A DNA stretch of 33,577 bases from Alistipes sp. (GCA_017501025.1 JAFVXS010000246.1:1-33577), one strand, 5' to 3'. Numbered from the stretch's first letter, positions 1-8,003 are shown. Notes: generated by a model not told the origin, from the sequence alone. Program-made: numbers and translations.

Positions 1-2
1 AT

Positions 3-575
3 TACAAGTACTACACACGTCGTGTCAATTCGATTATTATGCCTATCGTTTGGCAACCTCACGTCTATATGTTCCACAACCACTTGCGAGTGTATCTCGA
101 AGCGGCAGCAACATTCTCGTACAACTTTGCCTCGACCTTCGAAAATCGCGAGCCTTACACCTTCGCCAGCAGCACGGGCAGTGGCACCGATGTCATAGCG
201 GGCAAATACGAGATGCGTAGCGAACGTGATAACCGACTCTGCTTCGGTTTGGCAGGCGGTGGCGGTATCGACTTAATATTCAAGCAATTGGAGGTGGGCG
301 TAAGAGTCCGTTACGATTTTGGCTACTCCGACATTCTGCGAAATCGAAACAAATACTACGATAATGGTCTCGACCAACAGACCTCACCGGGCGAAAATCC
401 GTTCTGGCTTACGCCGATACGCTCCCCACTCGACAACCTCTCGATAAGCCTCCGCATAGGTTACCGCATAGGCAAGGAGGGTTTCAAAGAGTGGACGGCA
501 CCTAAAAAACCGCGTATTCCAAAAGAAGAGCGAAAGAAACGTCGTGACCGACACATATTCAAATACGCACTTTAA
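3..575 (+). CDS. Outer-membrane beta-barrel protein, 5' end missing
   Basis: The reading frame is open from the first complete codon at 3, so the start and signal peptide lie upstream of the window. The visible 190 residues alternate polar and hydrophobic positions with aromatic strand ends, include a glycine run (LAGGGGIDL) before a strand, and have RVRYDFGYSD and SLRIGYRIG as likely last strands. This is the usual look of the small porin-family or PorT-like barrels of Bacteroidota. A very basic tail of about 25 residues (KKPRIPKEERKKRRD) follows the last strand and would sit in the periplasm. It is first in a + strand series, 18 bp before rbfA. The barrel call rests on pattern rather than a specific motif, and the substrate or role is unknown. 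An internal ATG at 39 is not a credible start because homologous-looking strand sequence precedes it. Confidence 0.7.
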   Translation, partial: YKYYTRRVNSIIMPIVWQPHVYMFHNHLRVYLEAAATFSYNFASTFENREPYTFASSTGSGTDVIAGKYEMRSERDNRLCFGLAGGGGIDLIFKQLEVGVRVRYDFGYSDILRNRNKYYDNGLDQQTSPGENPFWLTPIRSPLDNLSISLRIGYRIGKEGFKEWTAPKKPRIPKEERKKRRDRHIFKYAL

Positions 576-593
576 CGAAAATTTTAGAACATT

Positions 594-932
594 ATGGAGA
601 ATACACGTCAGCAAAAAATCGCAAAACAGATACAACGCGATATAGCCGAAATTCTGCAACACGACCACTCGACAATGCTTCGAGGCACGCTCGTAACGGT
701 AACAACCGTGAGAGTATCGGTCGATTTGGCGTATGCAAAAATCTACATCAGCATCTTCCCATTCGAGAAGGCCGCCGAGACTCTCGCACTTATCGAGAGC
801 CAAGCCCGTGCCATTCGTGGAGCACTCGGTCGAAGAATGAGAAATCAGGTTAAGACAATTCCGGAGTTGCAGTTCTTTATCGACGACTCGTTGGAGTATA
901 TCGAAAATATCGACTCGCTTTTGGCAAAATAG
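594..932 (+). CDS. rbfA: Ribosome-binding factor A
   Basis: RbfA binds the 30S subunit near the 5' helix of 16S rRNA and assists late 17S-to-16S maturation, notably during cold adaptation. The 112-residue product has the family length and layout: a basic N-terminal helix (TRQQKIAKQIQRDIAEILQ), the VTVTTVRVSVDLAYAKIYISIF strand pair typical of the KH-like fold, a helix carrying GALGRRMRNQVK, and the closing ELQFFIDDSLEYIENIDSLL segment. The start at 594 directly follows the barrel gene, and 16 bp separate it from the permease gene. The neighbouring membrane genes are unrelated in function, so co-transcription is the only link I infer. Confidence 0.95.
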   Translation: MENTRQQKIAKQIQRDIAEILQHDHSTMLRGTLVTVTTVRVSVDLAYAKIYISIFPFEKAAETLALIESQARAIRGALGRRMRNQVKTIPELQFFIDDSLEYIENIDSLLAK

Positions 933-948
933 TACCCACACAGAGGTT

Positions 949-2166
949 ATGAAGTGGTTTTTCGCATACCGATACCTTATATCGCACAAGTCGCGTTCGG
1001 TGATAAACATCATCACCCTGCTCTGCATTGTGTCGGTAGCCGTACCACTTGCCGCAATGATTATACTTTTGTCGGTATTCAATGGCTTTGAGACGCTTGC
1101 CCGACAGATGTACGACCGTGCGGATGCCGACCTCGAAATCGTACAACGCAACGACAGAGAGCCTTCGGAGATTTTTGAAATCGGAGCAGAAAATCGACAA
1201 AAAATACTCGACGTCGAGGGTGTTGATGCCGCAGCGTTCGTCATCGAACACGAACTACTATTGCAATATGGCGATGCGTTTATGCTCTCCGATGTGCGAG
1301 GTGTCGATGCAGCCTATTTCGATGTTGTAGTGCCGAGTGAGGGCGAAATTCGCGATTATGCAGAGTTGGAGTTTGGCGAAATCGACCGAGCCATTATCGA
1401 CAACTATATGGCTTATACGCTGGGTATCTCGACATTGGCAGACAGCCGACTGCAACTGCAAACCCTCGGACGCAGCGAAATCGGTTCGATGTTGCCGATG
1501 CGAGGTATTCGCAGCCGACAACTACACATTGCAGCCATCAAAAACTCGTTGGAGCAGGAGAAGCACCACGCAATCGTACCTCTGCATACGATGCAGCAAC
1601 TCTACGATACAAATCGTGCAACGACAATCGCAATACGCACCTCCGATGGTAACCTATCGGCGATAAAGACCGCATTGGAGAGTCTTGCAGGCGAGGGGGC
1701 TTCGGTACGTACCCGCGACGAGAAGAATGCACTCTTCTACGCCATTATGCGATACGAGAAGTGGGCGATATTCTTCGTGGCACTCTTGGTGTTGATTATC
1801 GCATCGATGTCGATTATCGGCTCGGTGATTATGCTGATAACCGAGAAACGCAACGAGCAGATAACACTGCTTTCGATTGGTTGCAACCACCGCTTTATTC
1901 GCGATATATTTGTCTGCGAGGGTCTGCTGATTGCCGCCTTCGGTGGGGCAATAGGCACCATTATCGGCATTGCGACTATCGCCATACAGCACTATTTCGG
2001 GGTGTTGAAACTGCCCGAAAACGGATTTATTATCGAGAACTATCCCGTAGAACTACATCTGAACGACGTAGTTATCACATACGTTGCATTTACGGTCATC
2101 GCCCTTGCAGCATCGTACATTGCAACACGCAAAATGATTAAAAACAGAGAGTTATGCAGCGAATAG
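949..2166 (+). CDS. FtsX-like ABC transporter permease (LolC/E type)
   Basis: This 405-residue inner-membrane permease has the MacB/LolCE topology: one membrane segment at about 20-45, a large periplasmic domain (about 46-270), then three membrane segments at about 272-297, 322-347 and 374-395. The cytoplasmic loop ITEKRNEQITLLSIGCN matches the coupling-helix region that contacts the ATPase in FtsX-family permeases. The family extracts lipoproteins (LolCDE), exports other substrates (MacB) or signals in division (FtsX). The length and single N-terminal helix suit LolC/E best. No ATPase is encoded nearby, so its partner must be elsewhere. Its 3' end overlaps the next gene by 13 bp, which suggests translational coupling. 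Confidence 0.85.
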   Translation: MKWFFAYRYLISHKSRSVINIITLLCIVSVAVPLAAMIILLSVFNGFETLARQMYDRADADLEIVQRNDREPSEIFEIGAENRQKILDVEGVDAAAFVIEHELLLQYGDAFMLSDVRGVDAAYFDVVVPSEGEIRDYAELEFGEIDRAIIDNYMAYTLGISTLADSRLQLQTLGRSEIGSMLPMRGIRSRQLHIAAIKNSLEQEKHHAIVPLHTMQQLYDTNRATTIAIRTSDGNLSAIKTALESLAGEGASVRTRDEKNALFYAIMRYEKWAIFFVALLVLIIASMSIIGSVIMLITEKRNEQITLLSIGCNHRFIRDIFVCEGLLIAAFGGAIGTIIGIATIAIQHYFGVLKLPENGFIIENYPVELHLNDVVITYVAFTVIALAASYIATRKMIKNRELCSE

Positions 2167-3032
2167 CAGTAGCACTTATAGCGGCAACAATCGCAATGTT
2201 GATGAGCATCGGTTGCTCGTCCCAGCGAAGTATTCCCGACGACGAGTTGGCAGAGATTCTACACGATGTCTATCTGACCAACGCCTATATCAACGTCCAT
2301 CCGTTTGAACTCGATTCGGTAGCGATTTACGAGCCTATTCTGGCACGATACGGCTACTCGGTCGAGGATTTCAAATATACGATAGGTAGTTTTTCGCGAC
2401 GCAAGAGTGCCCAACTCGGTACCGTGCTGCGTGATGCAGAGACTCTGTTGTTGGAGCAGACCAAAATTTTAGACAAGCAGGTTGTAATTCTCGATACGAT
2501 TCGCGATGTTGCCGTGCGTACCTATCGCCGCACAATTCGACAAGATTCGCTGATTGAGGCTAAAAAGTTGGCAGACACACAGAAACTGCACATCCGTATT
2601 TCGCCTCTCTATCCGGGCAACTATACCGTAAAGTTCAATTACGAGAACGAGGAGGAGGCGGGAAAAGAGCCACTACGAGGTGCTATGTATCTCATTTGTC
2701 ACGACGGAAGTCGCCGAAGCAACTATATGTACAATTTGCAAGAGAAGGACTTTGTTCGTCGCAACTTCGTTGTCGATAGTTCGCACAAAGAGTTGGTCAT
2801 CGACCTGCGTATTCGCAAGAATGAGCCTCGCAGCAAGAAGAGCAAGAAACGCCGTAAGGTTGCCCCAAATCTGACAATTCGCAATTTCAATATCGAGTAT
2901 ATCCCTGACGAGAAGGTGGCTATCGACTCGCTGCTCCGTCAATGGATTGATGTAAGAGTTTTCGACGATGAGTTCTTCTGCACTCCGCAAGATAGCGTCG
3001 CACTTGGCAGCGACTCGCTACGGGTTGATTAG
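2154..3032 (+). CDS. DUF4296 domain lipoprotein
   Basis: The 292-residue protein opens with a signal peptide ending SIGC, giving a probable lipidated Cys21 and membrane anchoring. Residues about 28-115 (PDDELAEILHDVYLTNAYIN through the paired helices ending EQTKILDKQ) match DUF4296, a helical domain restricted to Bacteroidota and without an assigned function. The C-terminal half is less familiar: a beta-rich stretch and a strongly basic patch (RKNEPRSKKSKKRRK, about residues 223-237), odd for a secreted lipoprotein. The gene overlaps the upstream permease by 13 bp and the downstream hydrolase by 65 bp. Being next to a LolC/E-like permease suggests an envelope role, but that is inference. Confidence 0.8.
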   Translation: MQRIAVALIAATIAMLMSIGCSSQRSIPDDELAEILHDVYLTNAYINVHPFELDSVAIYEPILARYGYSVEDFKYTIGSFSRRKSAQLGTVLRDAETLLLEQTKILDKQVVILDTIRDVAVRTYRRTIRQDSLIEAKKLADTQKLHIRISPLYPGNYTVKFNYENEEEAGKEPLRGAMYLICHDGSRRSNYMYNLQEKDFVRRNFVVDSSHKELVIDLRIRKNEPRSKKSKKRRKVAPNLTIRNFNIEYIPDEKVAIDSLLRQWIDVRVFDDEFFCTPQDSVALGSDSLRVD

Positions 3033-4128
3033 GCGACCTCTGCTGACCATCGAGGCTGCAACACACCGCATCATAGCAATCGAGCAGTATGCCGACGCTG
3101 CATCGCTCGACCGTATGCCGCAGGTAGAGTTCTACGACGGTGTGCTGTGTTGTGGTTTTGTCAATGTGCATTGCCACTTGGAGTTATCCTATCTCAAAGG
3201 GGCAATAGAGGAGGGTTGCGGACACGGAGAGTTTGCCCGACAGATGGGCTTGCAACGCAACAAGGCGACTCTCGAAGAGCGAATAGTGGCGGCTGCGGCT
3301 GCCGACAGAGCGATGTGGGAGGAGGGAATCGATGCGGTAGGCGATATCGTAAACAGCAACGACTCGTTCGAGGTCAAGTCGCAAAGCCCGATACACTACC
3401 ACTCGTTTGTCGAGAAGTTCGGACTACGCCAACCAAACAGCGATATCTGCCGCACGTTGTTGCACTACCCCGAAACATCGCTGACTCCACACTCGATATA
3501 TTCGCTCAACGATGCAGAGTTTCGCTCGGCAATCACGACAAATGACCCAGCCCCACTCTCAATTCACTTTATGGAGTCCGCGGCCGAACGCGAGCTATTC
3601 CTCGGCAAAGGTTCGCTCTATGAGTGGTATCTCCGCGAAGGTTTCGAGTGCGACTTTCTTGGCTACACGTCGCCTGCAAATCGACTTACGCAGTGCGTAC
3701 CACCTACGAAAAGCACAATCTTGGTACACTGCACCGATATAGACCAACGCGACATAGAGCAGATTGCATCGCACTTTACATCGAAGGTCTATTGGGCTCT
3801 GTCACCCCGCTCAAATCGCTATATCTCGAATTGCGAGCCGTCGAGTTACCGACTTCTGCGTCAATCGAGTGCCACCATCTGCATAGGCACCGACTCGCTC
3901 GCATCGAACCGCTCACTGTCGATGGTCGAGGAGCTTAAACTATTCAAGGATGTTCCCCTTGCCGAGTTGCTGCAATGGGCGACGTTCAACGGTGCCGAGG
4001 CTCTGGGGATAAGCGACCGCTACGGCACTTTGGAAGAGGGGCGATGCTCTTCGTTGGTACAGATTTCGGGCATAGACCTCTCGACGGAGCAACTTACCGA
4101 ACACTCCACCGCCCGCAGAATCATATAA
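2968..4128 (+). CDS. Amidohydrolase, probable aminodeoxyfutalosine deaminase
   Basis: This is a metal-dependent amidohydrolase of the cytosine deaminase/chlorohydrolase branch, 386 residues. The metal and catalytic residues are visible: the HxH pair in VNVHCHLE (His68, His70), His200 with Glu203 in SIHFMES, His254 in LVHCTD and Asp309 in IGTDSLASN. Proteins of this branch deaminate 6-aminodeoxyfutalosine in the menaquinone pathway. The window also holds mqnE, whose product is that substrate, so the assignment is likely but rests on family and pathway logic. Alternatives are S-adenosylhomocysteine or cytosine/guanine deamination. The ATG at 2968 lies inside the previous gene (65-bp overlap). 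A TTG at 3004 is possible, but the residues after 2968 read well as the usual N-terminal strands. It converges on ygiQ with a 14-bp gap. Confidence 0.75.
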   Translation: MSSSALRKIASHLAATRYGLIRRPLLTIEAATHRIIAIEQYADAASLDRMPQVEFYDGVLCCGFVNVHCHLELSYLKGAIEEGCGHGEFARQMGLQRNKATLEERIVAAAAADRAMWEEGIDAVGDIVNSNDSFEVKSQSPIHYHSFVEKFGLRQPNSDICRTLLHYPETSLTPHSIYSLNDAEFRSAITTNDPAPLSIHFMESAAERELFLGKGSLYEWYLREGFECDFLGYTSPANRLTQCVPPTKSTILVHCTDIDQRDIEQIASHFTSKVYWALSPRSNRYISNCEPSSYRLLRQSSATICIGTDSLASNRSLSMVEELKLFKDVPLAELLQWATFNGAEALGISDRYGTLEEGRCSSLVQISGIDLSTEQLTEHSTARRII

Positions 4129-4142
4129 ATATAAGGTATCGG

Positions 4143-5918
4143 CTACTTGCGACGATGTGCAACCGTTGCCCGACGTTGATTTCGGGTAGGCGACGGTGTC
4201 GATGATTTTTGTCGCTTGTCGAAGAAGTAACTCTTTTGGCGACGCTTCTCCTCCTGCGTACGTGCCGTATAGAGTTTTTGGTGGGTATATGGGTTTTCGC
4301 CCGTATAGAACATTACGGATGATAGTGTCATAGGTGTCGGTGTCAAATCCTGCACCTGCTCCAACGTAAAGTGCAGTCGTCCCAGCACCTTCGATGCCAA
4401 AGCCTTCATATCGTTCTCACGACAAGCCGGATGCGACGATATAAAGTATGGTATCAGTTGGTATGGACGGTTTAACTCGCTGCAAATTCGCTTAAATGTG
4501 GCGTTCAACTCCTCGAACAACGAGAAGGATGGCTTACGCATAGCAGCCAACACGGCATCCTCGGTATGCTCGGGTGCAACTTTCAAACGTCCCGATGTGT
4601 GGTGTGCGATGACCTCACGCAGATACTCCTCGCCATCGAACAAGTCGTAGCGGATACCACTGCCGATGTAGGCGTGTTTCACACCCTCAACGCTACGCAC
4701 CTTACGATACAACTCGATGAGTGGGCGGTGGTCGTTATTCAGATTTGGGCAACGACGCGGATGGAGGCACGATGGACGATGGCACTTTTGGCACAACTCT
4801 TTGTTACGCCCCGACAGACCATACATATTTGCCGATGGCCCTCCAATATCGCTGATTGTACCTCGGAACGACGGCATAGCCACCACTCGTTGCACCTCTC
4901 GCAAGATGGACTCCTCGCTACGAGATGCGATAAACTTGCCCTGATGTGCCGCTATGGTGCAGAACGAACATCCTCCAAAGCAACCACGATGCACCGCTAT
5001 CGAGTGTTGAATCATTCGCCACGCAGGAATCTCGCCACGCTTATCGTATCGCGGATGGGGTGCTCGCTCGTATGGCAACTCGGCAGCGTAGTCCAACTCG
5101 GCAGTTGTCAGCGGTGTGTGCATAGGATTTACTACGACAAATCGTTCGCCCACCTGCTCAACCAATGTGTGTTGCGGTTCGAGAAGATTACTCTCTCGCT
5201 CTATCGTTACGAAGTTCTCGCCAAAGGCCTGTTTCGACTGTTGCTGCTCCTCGAACGAGTGCAGACGGATGAGCTGTTGCGATGAGGCAATTCGCTCGAC
5301 GTGGGCTGCATCTGCCACGTACGCCACCTGTCGCAACGCACGCAAACGCTTGGCATTAAAACCGTTACGCATTGCTCGTGCAACCTCTCGCACGGTGCGT
5401 TCGCCCATTCCGTACAACAGAAAATCGGCTCCGCTATCGACCAAAATCGATGGATGCAACGTATCGCTCCAATAGTCGTAGTGGGTCAATCGTCGCAACG
5501 AAGCCTCGATACCGCCAATCAGAACAGGCACCGAAGGGTACAACTCTTTGAGTATCTTGGTATAGGTTATGGTCGCATAGTCGGGGCGGAAACCGGCCTT
5601 GCCATCCGCCGTATAGGCATCGTCGCTACGCAGTCGGATATTTGCCGTATAGTGATTGACCATCGAGTCCATAGCACCTGCCGTAACACAGAAGCACAAT
5701 CGGGGCACGCCCAACTTACGAAAATCTCGCAAATCGTCACGCCAATTGGGTTGTGGCACAACAGCCACACGATAACCCTCCGCCTCGAAGAGTCGCGACA
5801 CGACAGCCGCCCCAAATGCAGGGTGGTCAATGTAGGCATCGCCCGTAATCAGGATTATATCGGCACAATCCCAACCCAACGCCTGCATCTCCTTAACGGT
5901 TGTCGGTAGAAATCCCAT
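4143..5918 (-). CDS. YgiQ family radical SAM protein
   Basis: The 591-residue protein matches the YgiQ family (UPF0313) across its length. The N-terminal third is the family-specific domain (WDCADIILITGDAYIDHP, VPVLIGGIEASLRRLTHYDYW). A radical SAM core follows with the cluster motif CFGGCSFC (Cys313, Cys317, Cys320), then an extra cysteine group (CQKCHRPSCLHPRRCPN) that could bind another metal or cluster. The C-terminus ends in a basic tail. The biochemical reaction of YgiQ proteins is not established. The gene stands alone on the minus strand, with a convergent neighbour downstream and the DUF559 repeat cassette just upstream. No clear TAnnTTTG box is visible ahead of its start. Confidence 0.93.
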   Translation of the reverse strand: MGFLPTTVKEMQALGWDCADIILITGDAYIDHPAFGAAVVSRLFEAEGYRVAVVPQPNWRDDLRDFRKLGVPRLCFCVTAGAMDSMVNHYTANIRLRSDDAYTADGKAGFRPDYATITYTKILKELYPSVPVLIGGIEASLRRLTHYDYWSDTLHPSILVDSGADFLLYGMGERTVREVARAMRNGFNAKRLRALRQVAYVADAAHVERIASSQQLIRLHSFEEQQQSKQAFGENFVTIERESNLLEPQHTLVEQVGERFVVVNPMHTPLTTAELDYAAELPYERAPHPRYDKRGEIPAWRMIQHSIAVHRGCFGGCSFCTIAAHQGKFIASRSEESILREVQRVVAMPSFRGTISDIGGPSANMYGLSGRNKELCQKCHRPSCLHPRRCPNLNNDHRPLIELYRKVRSVEGVKHAYIGSGIRYDLFDGEEYLREVIAHHTSGRLKVAPEHTEDAVLAAMRKPSFSLFEELNATFKRICSELNRPYQLIPYFISSHPACRENDMKALASKVLGRLHFTLEQVQDLTPTPMTLSSVMFYTGENPYTHQKLYTARTQEEKRRQKSYFFDKRQKSSTPSPTRNQRRATVAHRRK

Positions 5919-5944
5919 ATTTTTTCGTTTTTCGCTGTTAACAA

Positions 5945-6002
5945 TTTTTTACAGACCCCCTCCGCTTCGCTCGTCCCCCTAACTTCGGGGGACAATAGTT
6001 TT
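5945..6002 (+). repeat. DUF559-associated hairpin repeat, copy a
   Basis: This 58-bp sequence is identical base for base to 6550-6607. It begins with a T run and ACAGACCCC and contains the hairpin GTCCCCC-TAACTTC-GGGGGAC (about 5973-5993). It lies in the leader of ygiQ, about 27 bp upstream of that start. Two perfect copies flank the DUF559 gene in direct orientation. Confidence 0.9.
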
Positions 6003-6023
6003 TATTATCACAAGAGTTTGCCC

Positions 6024-6083
6024 TCCCTAAAAGGTTGTAGTTCCCAAAATGTTTTCCTCCCTAAAATGTTTTCATTTCCCAAA
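6024..6083 (+). repeat. Degenerate 17-bp tandem repeat inside the cassette
   Basis: Three full units and a partial fourth run head to tail: TCCCTAAAAGGTTGTAG, TTCCCAAAATGTTTTCC, TCCCTAAAATGTTTTCA, then TTTCCCAAAG. The CCCTAAA core recalls the 9-bp arrays elsewhere in the window. No protein-coding frame runs through it. It fills the space between hairpin repeat copies a and b. Confidence 0.6.
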
Positions 6084-6099
6084 GCGGCTTTTCTTTTTT

Positions 6100-6150
6100 C
6101 TATTCCTCCCCCAAGTTAGGGGAGGTGCCCGTTAGGGCGGTGGGGTCTGT
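6100..6150 (-). repeat. DUF559-associated hairpin repeat, diverged inverted copy b
   Basis: Read on the minus strand this begins ACAGACCCC and ends AATAG, like copies a and c, but the interior has diverged. Its hairpin is CCTCCCC-TAACTTG-GGGGAGG where copies a and c have GTCCCCC and GGGGGAC, so the outer stem bases changed on both sides and pairing is kept. It also has a second hairpin, GCCC-TAAC-GGGC. It sits 5 bp from the stop codon of the DUF559 gene and points opposite to copy c, so the gene is bracketed by an inverted pair. Confidence 0.8.
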
Positions 6151-6155
6151 TCGCC

Positions 6156-6539
6156 CTATTTTATATTCATCTTACGTTCCTTAACAACTCGCCGAATCTC
6201 TGCAATAACCTCCTCCGAATATTTATAAAGAGTGCTATTCTCGAAACGCAAAACTACAATATTGTGTTCGTTGCTCAAATATTCGGCACGACTCCAATCA
6301 TAGTCAGCACCACCTTCCGTATAGTGCACAGCTCCGTCCAACTCAATACACAGCCGTACTTCCGGACTGTAAAAATCTAAAATATAGGGTCCTATGCTAA
6401 ACTGCCGACGAAACTTAACACCCTCAACTTGTTTATCTTTCAACATTTTCCACAAAGCAACCTCCGCCGCAGTACTATTATTTCGCAGTTCTCTACGTTG
6501 TTGGCTTTGAGCCTTTTGATTATGCGTACGATGTTTCAT
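6156..6539 (-). CDS. DUF559 (VSR-like endonuclease fold) protein
   Basis: The 127-residue protein is a complete DUF559 domain, a family related in fold to the very-short-patch repair endonuclease. Visible family features are TAAEVALWKMLKDKQ (Glu26), GVKFRRQFSIGPYILDFYSPE (Asp55) and IELDGAVHY (Glu66, Asp68, His72), plus the closing VVLRFENS strand. The acidic D-x10-E-x-D set resembles a metal-dependent nuclease site. Function in this family is not established. Serine codons are mostly AGT/AGC (one TCG in eight), whereas neighbouring genes prefer TCG, and the gene is more AT-rich, which suggests transfer. It has no gene partner. Closely spaced hairpin repeats lie on both sides, so I infer a small mobile cassette whose protein may act on those hairpins. 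Confidence 0.85.
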   Translation of the reverse strand: MKHRTHNQKAQSQQRRELRNNSTAAEVALWKMLKDKQVEGVKFRRQFSIGPYILDFYSPEVRLCIELDGAVHYTEGGADYDWSRAEYLSNEHNIVVLRFENSTLYKYSEEVIAEIRRVVKERKMNIK

Positions 6540-6549
6540 CGCTGTTCTT

Positions 6550-6607
6550 TTTTTTACAGACCCCCTCCGCTTCGCTCGTCCCCCTAACTTCGGGGGACAA
6601 TAGTTTT
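6550..6607 (+). repeat. DUF559-associated hairpin repeat, copy c
   Basis: This is a perfect 58-bp match to copy a at 5945-6002. It starts about 10 bp upstream of the DUF559 start codon, so in that gene's transcript it would form a strong hairpin in the leader. Its right end runs straight into the GC hairpin at 6605-6623 of the separate modular repeat. Confidence 0.9.
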
Positions 6608-6712
6608 GCCGCCCTGCGGCAAAGGCTACACCGATAAGGGTTGTTAAGGGTTGTTAGCGGTATTCTCTGCCACCGACCTTACCCGACCTTATTCAACCTT
6701 ATCCTCGGCGGC
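6605..6712 (+). repeat. Modular intergenic repeat R1
   Basis: The order on the + strand is: hairpin TTTGCCG-CCCTG-CGGCAAA (6605-6623); 10-bp units ATAAGGGTTG and TTAAGGGTTG plus a partial (6634-6660); then a long hairpin with arms GCCACCGA (6669-6676) and TCGGCGGC (6705-6712), 7 of 8 paired. The 28-nt loop of that hairpin is a 10-bp tandem array built on CCTTA. The rest of the 321-bp gap to 6860 holds a minus-strand promoter candidate (6729-6759) and a small hairpin CATAC-TTGCC-GTATG (6786-6800). I see no convincing gene there. Confidence 0.8.
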
Positions 6713-6728
6713 TTTTTATCCGCTACTG

Positions 6729-6759
6729 CAAAGATAGTGAATAAAAAGATGAAGTTCAA
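6729..6759 (-). promoter_or_regulatory. Candidate Bacteroidota promoter upstream of DUF559 gene
   Basis: On the minus strand the -7 box TATCTTTG lies at 6729-6736 and a TTG at 6757-6759, separated by 20 bp, close to the Bacteroidota TTTG-N19/20-TAnnTTTG consensus. Transcription would run left through modular repeat R1 and hairpin copy c into the DUF559 gene, giving a structured leader of about 180 nt. The link to that gene is inferred from direction only. Confidence 0.5.
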
Positions 6760-6860
6760 GGCTTGCGAAACCCGAAAAACCGCAGCATACTTGCCGTATG
6801 TGAGGATTTTGAGGGTGAGCGTAACGCAGAAATTCGCTTTTTATTCGCTATCTACTCCCG

Positions 6861-7994
6861 CTATGCGTTCTGTACACTCTTCGAGTAGTTATCCCATCGC
6901 TCGATGACCGTTGCAAAATCTGTCGGAATAGGCGACTCGAAGGTCATCTCCTCGCCGGTCGTCGGATGCACAAAGCCCAACATTCGGGCGTGCAGGGCGT
7001 GACGAGGCATTATCTCGAAGCAATTTTCGATAAACTGCTTATACTTCGAGAAGGTTGTTCCCTTCAAAATCTTATCGCCACCATATCGCTCGTCGTTGAA
7101 CAACGGATGACCTATATACTGCATATGAACACGAATCTGATGCGTACGTCCCGTTTCGAGTCGGCACTCGACCAACGTCACATAGCCGTAGCGTCGCAGC
7201 ACTTTGTAGTGCGTCACGGCGTGCTTACCCTCCGAGCCGTCGGCAAAGACATACATCTGGTGGCGATTACGCGGATTACGACCGATATTGCCCGTAATCG
7301 TACCCTCGTCATCCGCCAGATTACCCCAAACCAACGCCACATAGCGACGACGTGTAGTATGCTCGAAGAATTGGCGTGACAGTTTGTTGCAGGCAACCTC
7401 ATTCTTGCCGACAACCAATATTCCCGATGTATTTTTGTCTATACGATGCACCAAACCCGCACGCTCGTTGCCCTGCTGGAACATCGGATTATCCTGCAAA
7501 TGGAAGGTCAGGGCATTAACCAACGTGCCACAGAAGTTGCCGTGTCCCGGATGAACGCACATTCCCGCCTCCTTGTTTACGACAATCACATCGTCATCCT
7601 CGTAGAGGATATCTATCGGAATATCCTCGGGTGTAAGTGCCACCTCGTAGCGTGGGTATGCCATACGCAACGAGATTTGGTCGAACGGTTTAATCTTGTA
7701 GGAGGCCTTCTGCGGGCGGTTGTTCACAAAGACATTACCCTCGTCGATTGCTGTCTGGATGCGATTGCGGGAGCAGTTCTCCATATGCATCGACAGATAC
7801 TTGTCGAGTCGCATCATCGACTGACCCTTATCAACCGTCACCGCAAAGTGTTCGTAAAGTCCGTGTTCGTCGGGGGTATGATCGCCCAAAAAACGACGAG
7901 GCTCCGCGGCGACAATATCGTCATCGTCGTCGAGCATCGCTCCTTCGTCGATATCTACCTCCGCATCGACCAATATATCCTCCTGATACTCCAT
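6861..7994 (-). CDS. RluA-family pseudouridine synthase (RluD type)
   Basis: This enzyme isomerises uridines in 23S rRNA to pseudouridine. The 377-residue protein has an S4 RNA-binding domain at about 60-110 (MRLDKYLSMHMENCSRNRIQ) and the catalytic domain with HRIDKNTSG, where Asp186 is the nucleophile. Supporting motifs are AGMCVHPGHGN, RLETGRTHQIRVHM and HALHARMLGFVHP. Before S4 there is an acidic leader of about 45 residues, usual for Bacteroidota homologues. RluD (positions 1911/1915/1917 in E. coli) is the best match, but the target sites cannot be read from sequence. It is last in the tgt operon, 9 bp after the PASTA gene. Confidence 0.93.
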   Translation of the reverse strand: MEYQEDILVDAEVDIDEGAMLDDDDDIVAAEPRRFLGDHTPDEHGLYEHFAVTVDKGQSMMRLDKYLSMHMENCSRNRIQTAIDEGNVFVNNRPQKASYKIKPFDQISLRMAYPRYEVALTPEDIPIDILYEDDDVIVVNKEAGMCVHPGHGNFCGTLVNALTFHLQDNPMFQQGNERAGLVHRIDKNTSGILVVGKNEVACNKLSRQFFEHTTRRRYVALVWGNLADDEGTITGNIGRNPRNRHQMYVFADGSEGKHAVTHYKVLRRYGYVTLVECRLETGRTHQIRVHMQYIGHPLFNDERYGGDKILKGTTFSKYKQFIENCFEIMPRHALHARMLGFVHPTTGEEMTFESPIPTDFATVIERWDNYSKSVQNA

Positions 7995-8003
7995 AATCTC
8001 GAT

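Noticed and set aside
384..1244. 286-codon minus-strand frame
   Set aside because: Overlaps the barrel gene, rbfA and the permease on the opposite strand, all of which have clear family motifs.
4566..5285. 239-codon + strand frame inside ygiQ
   Set aside because: Shadow of the ygiQ frame with no domain signal.
5945..6607. Insertion sequence
   Set aside because: No transposase; the only gene is a DUF559 protein, and no target-site duplication could be identified.
6641..6907. 88-codon + strand frame in the R1 gap
   Set aside because: Begins with TTG in repeat units, runs over the rluD 3' end and shows no family or ribosome-binding site.
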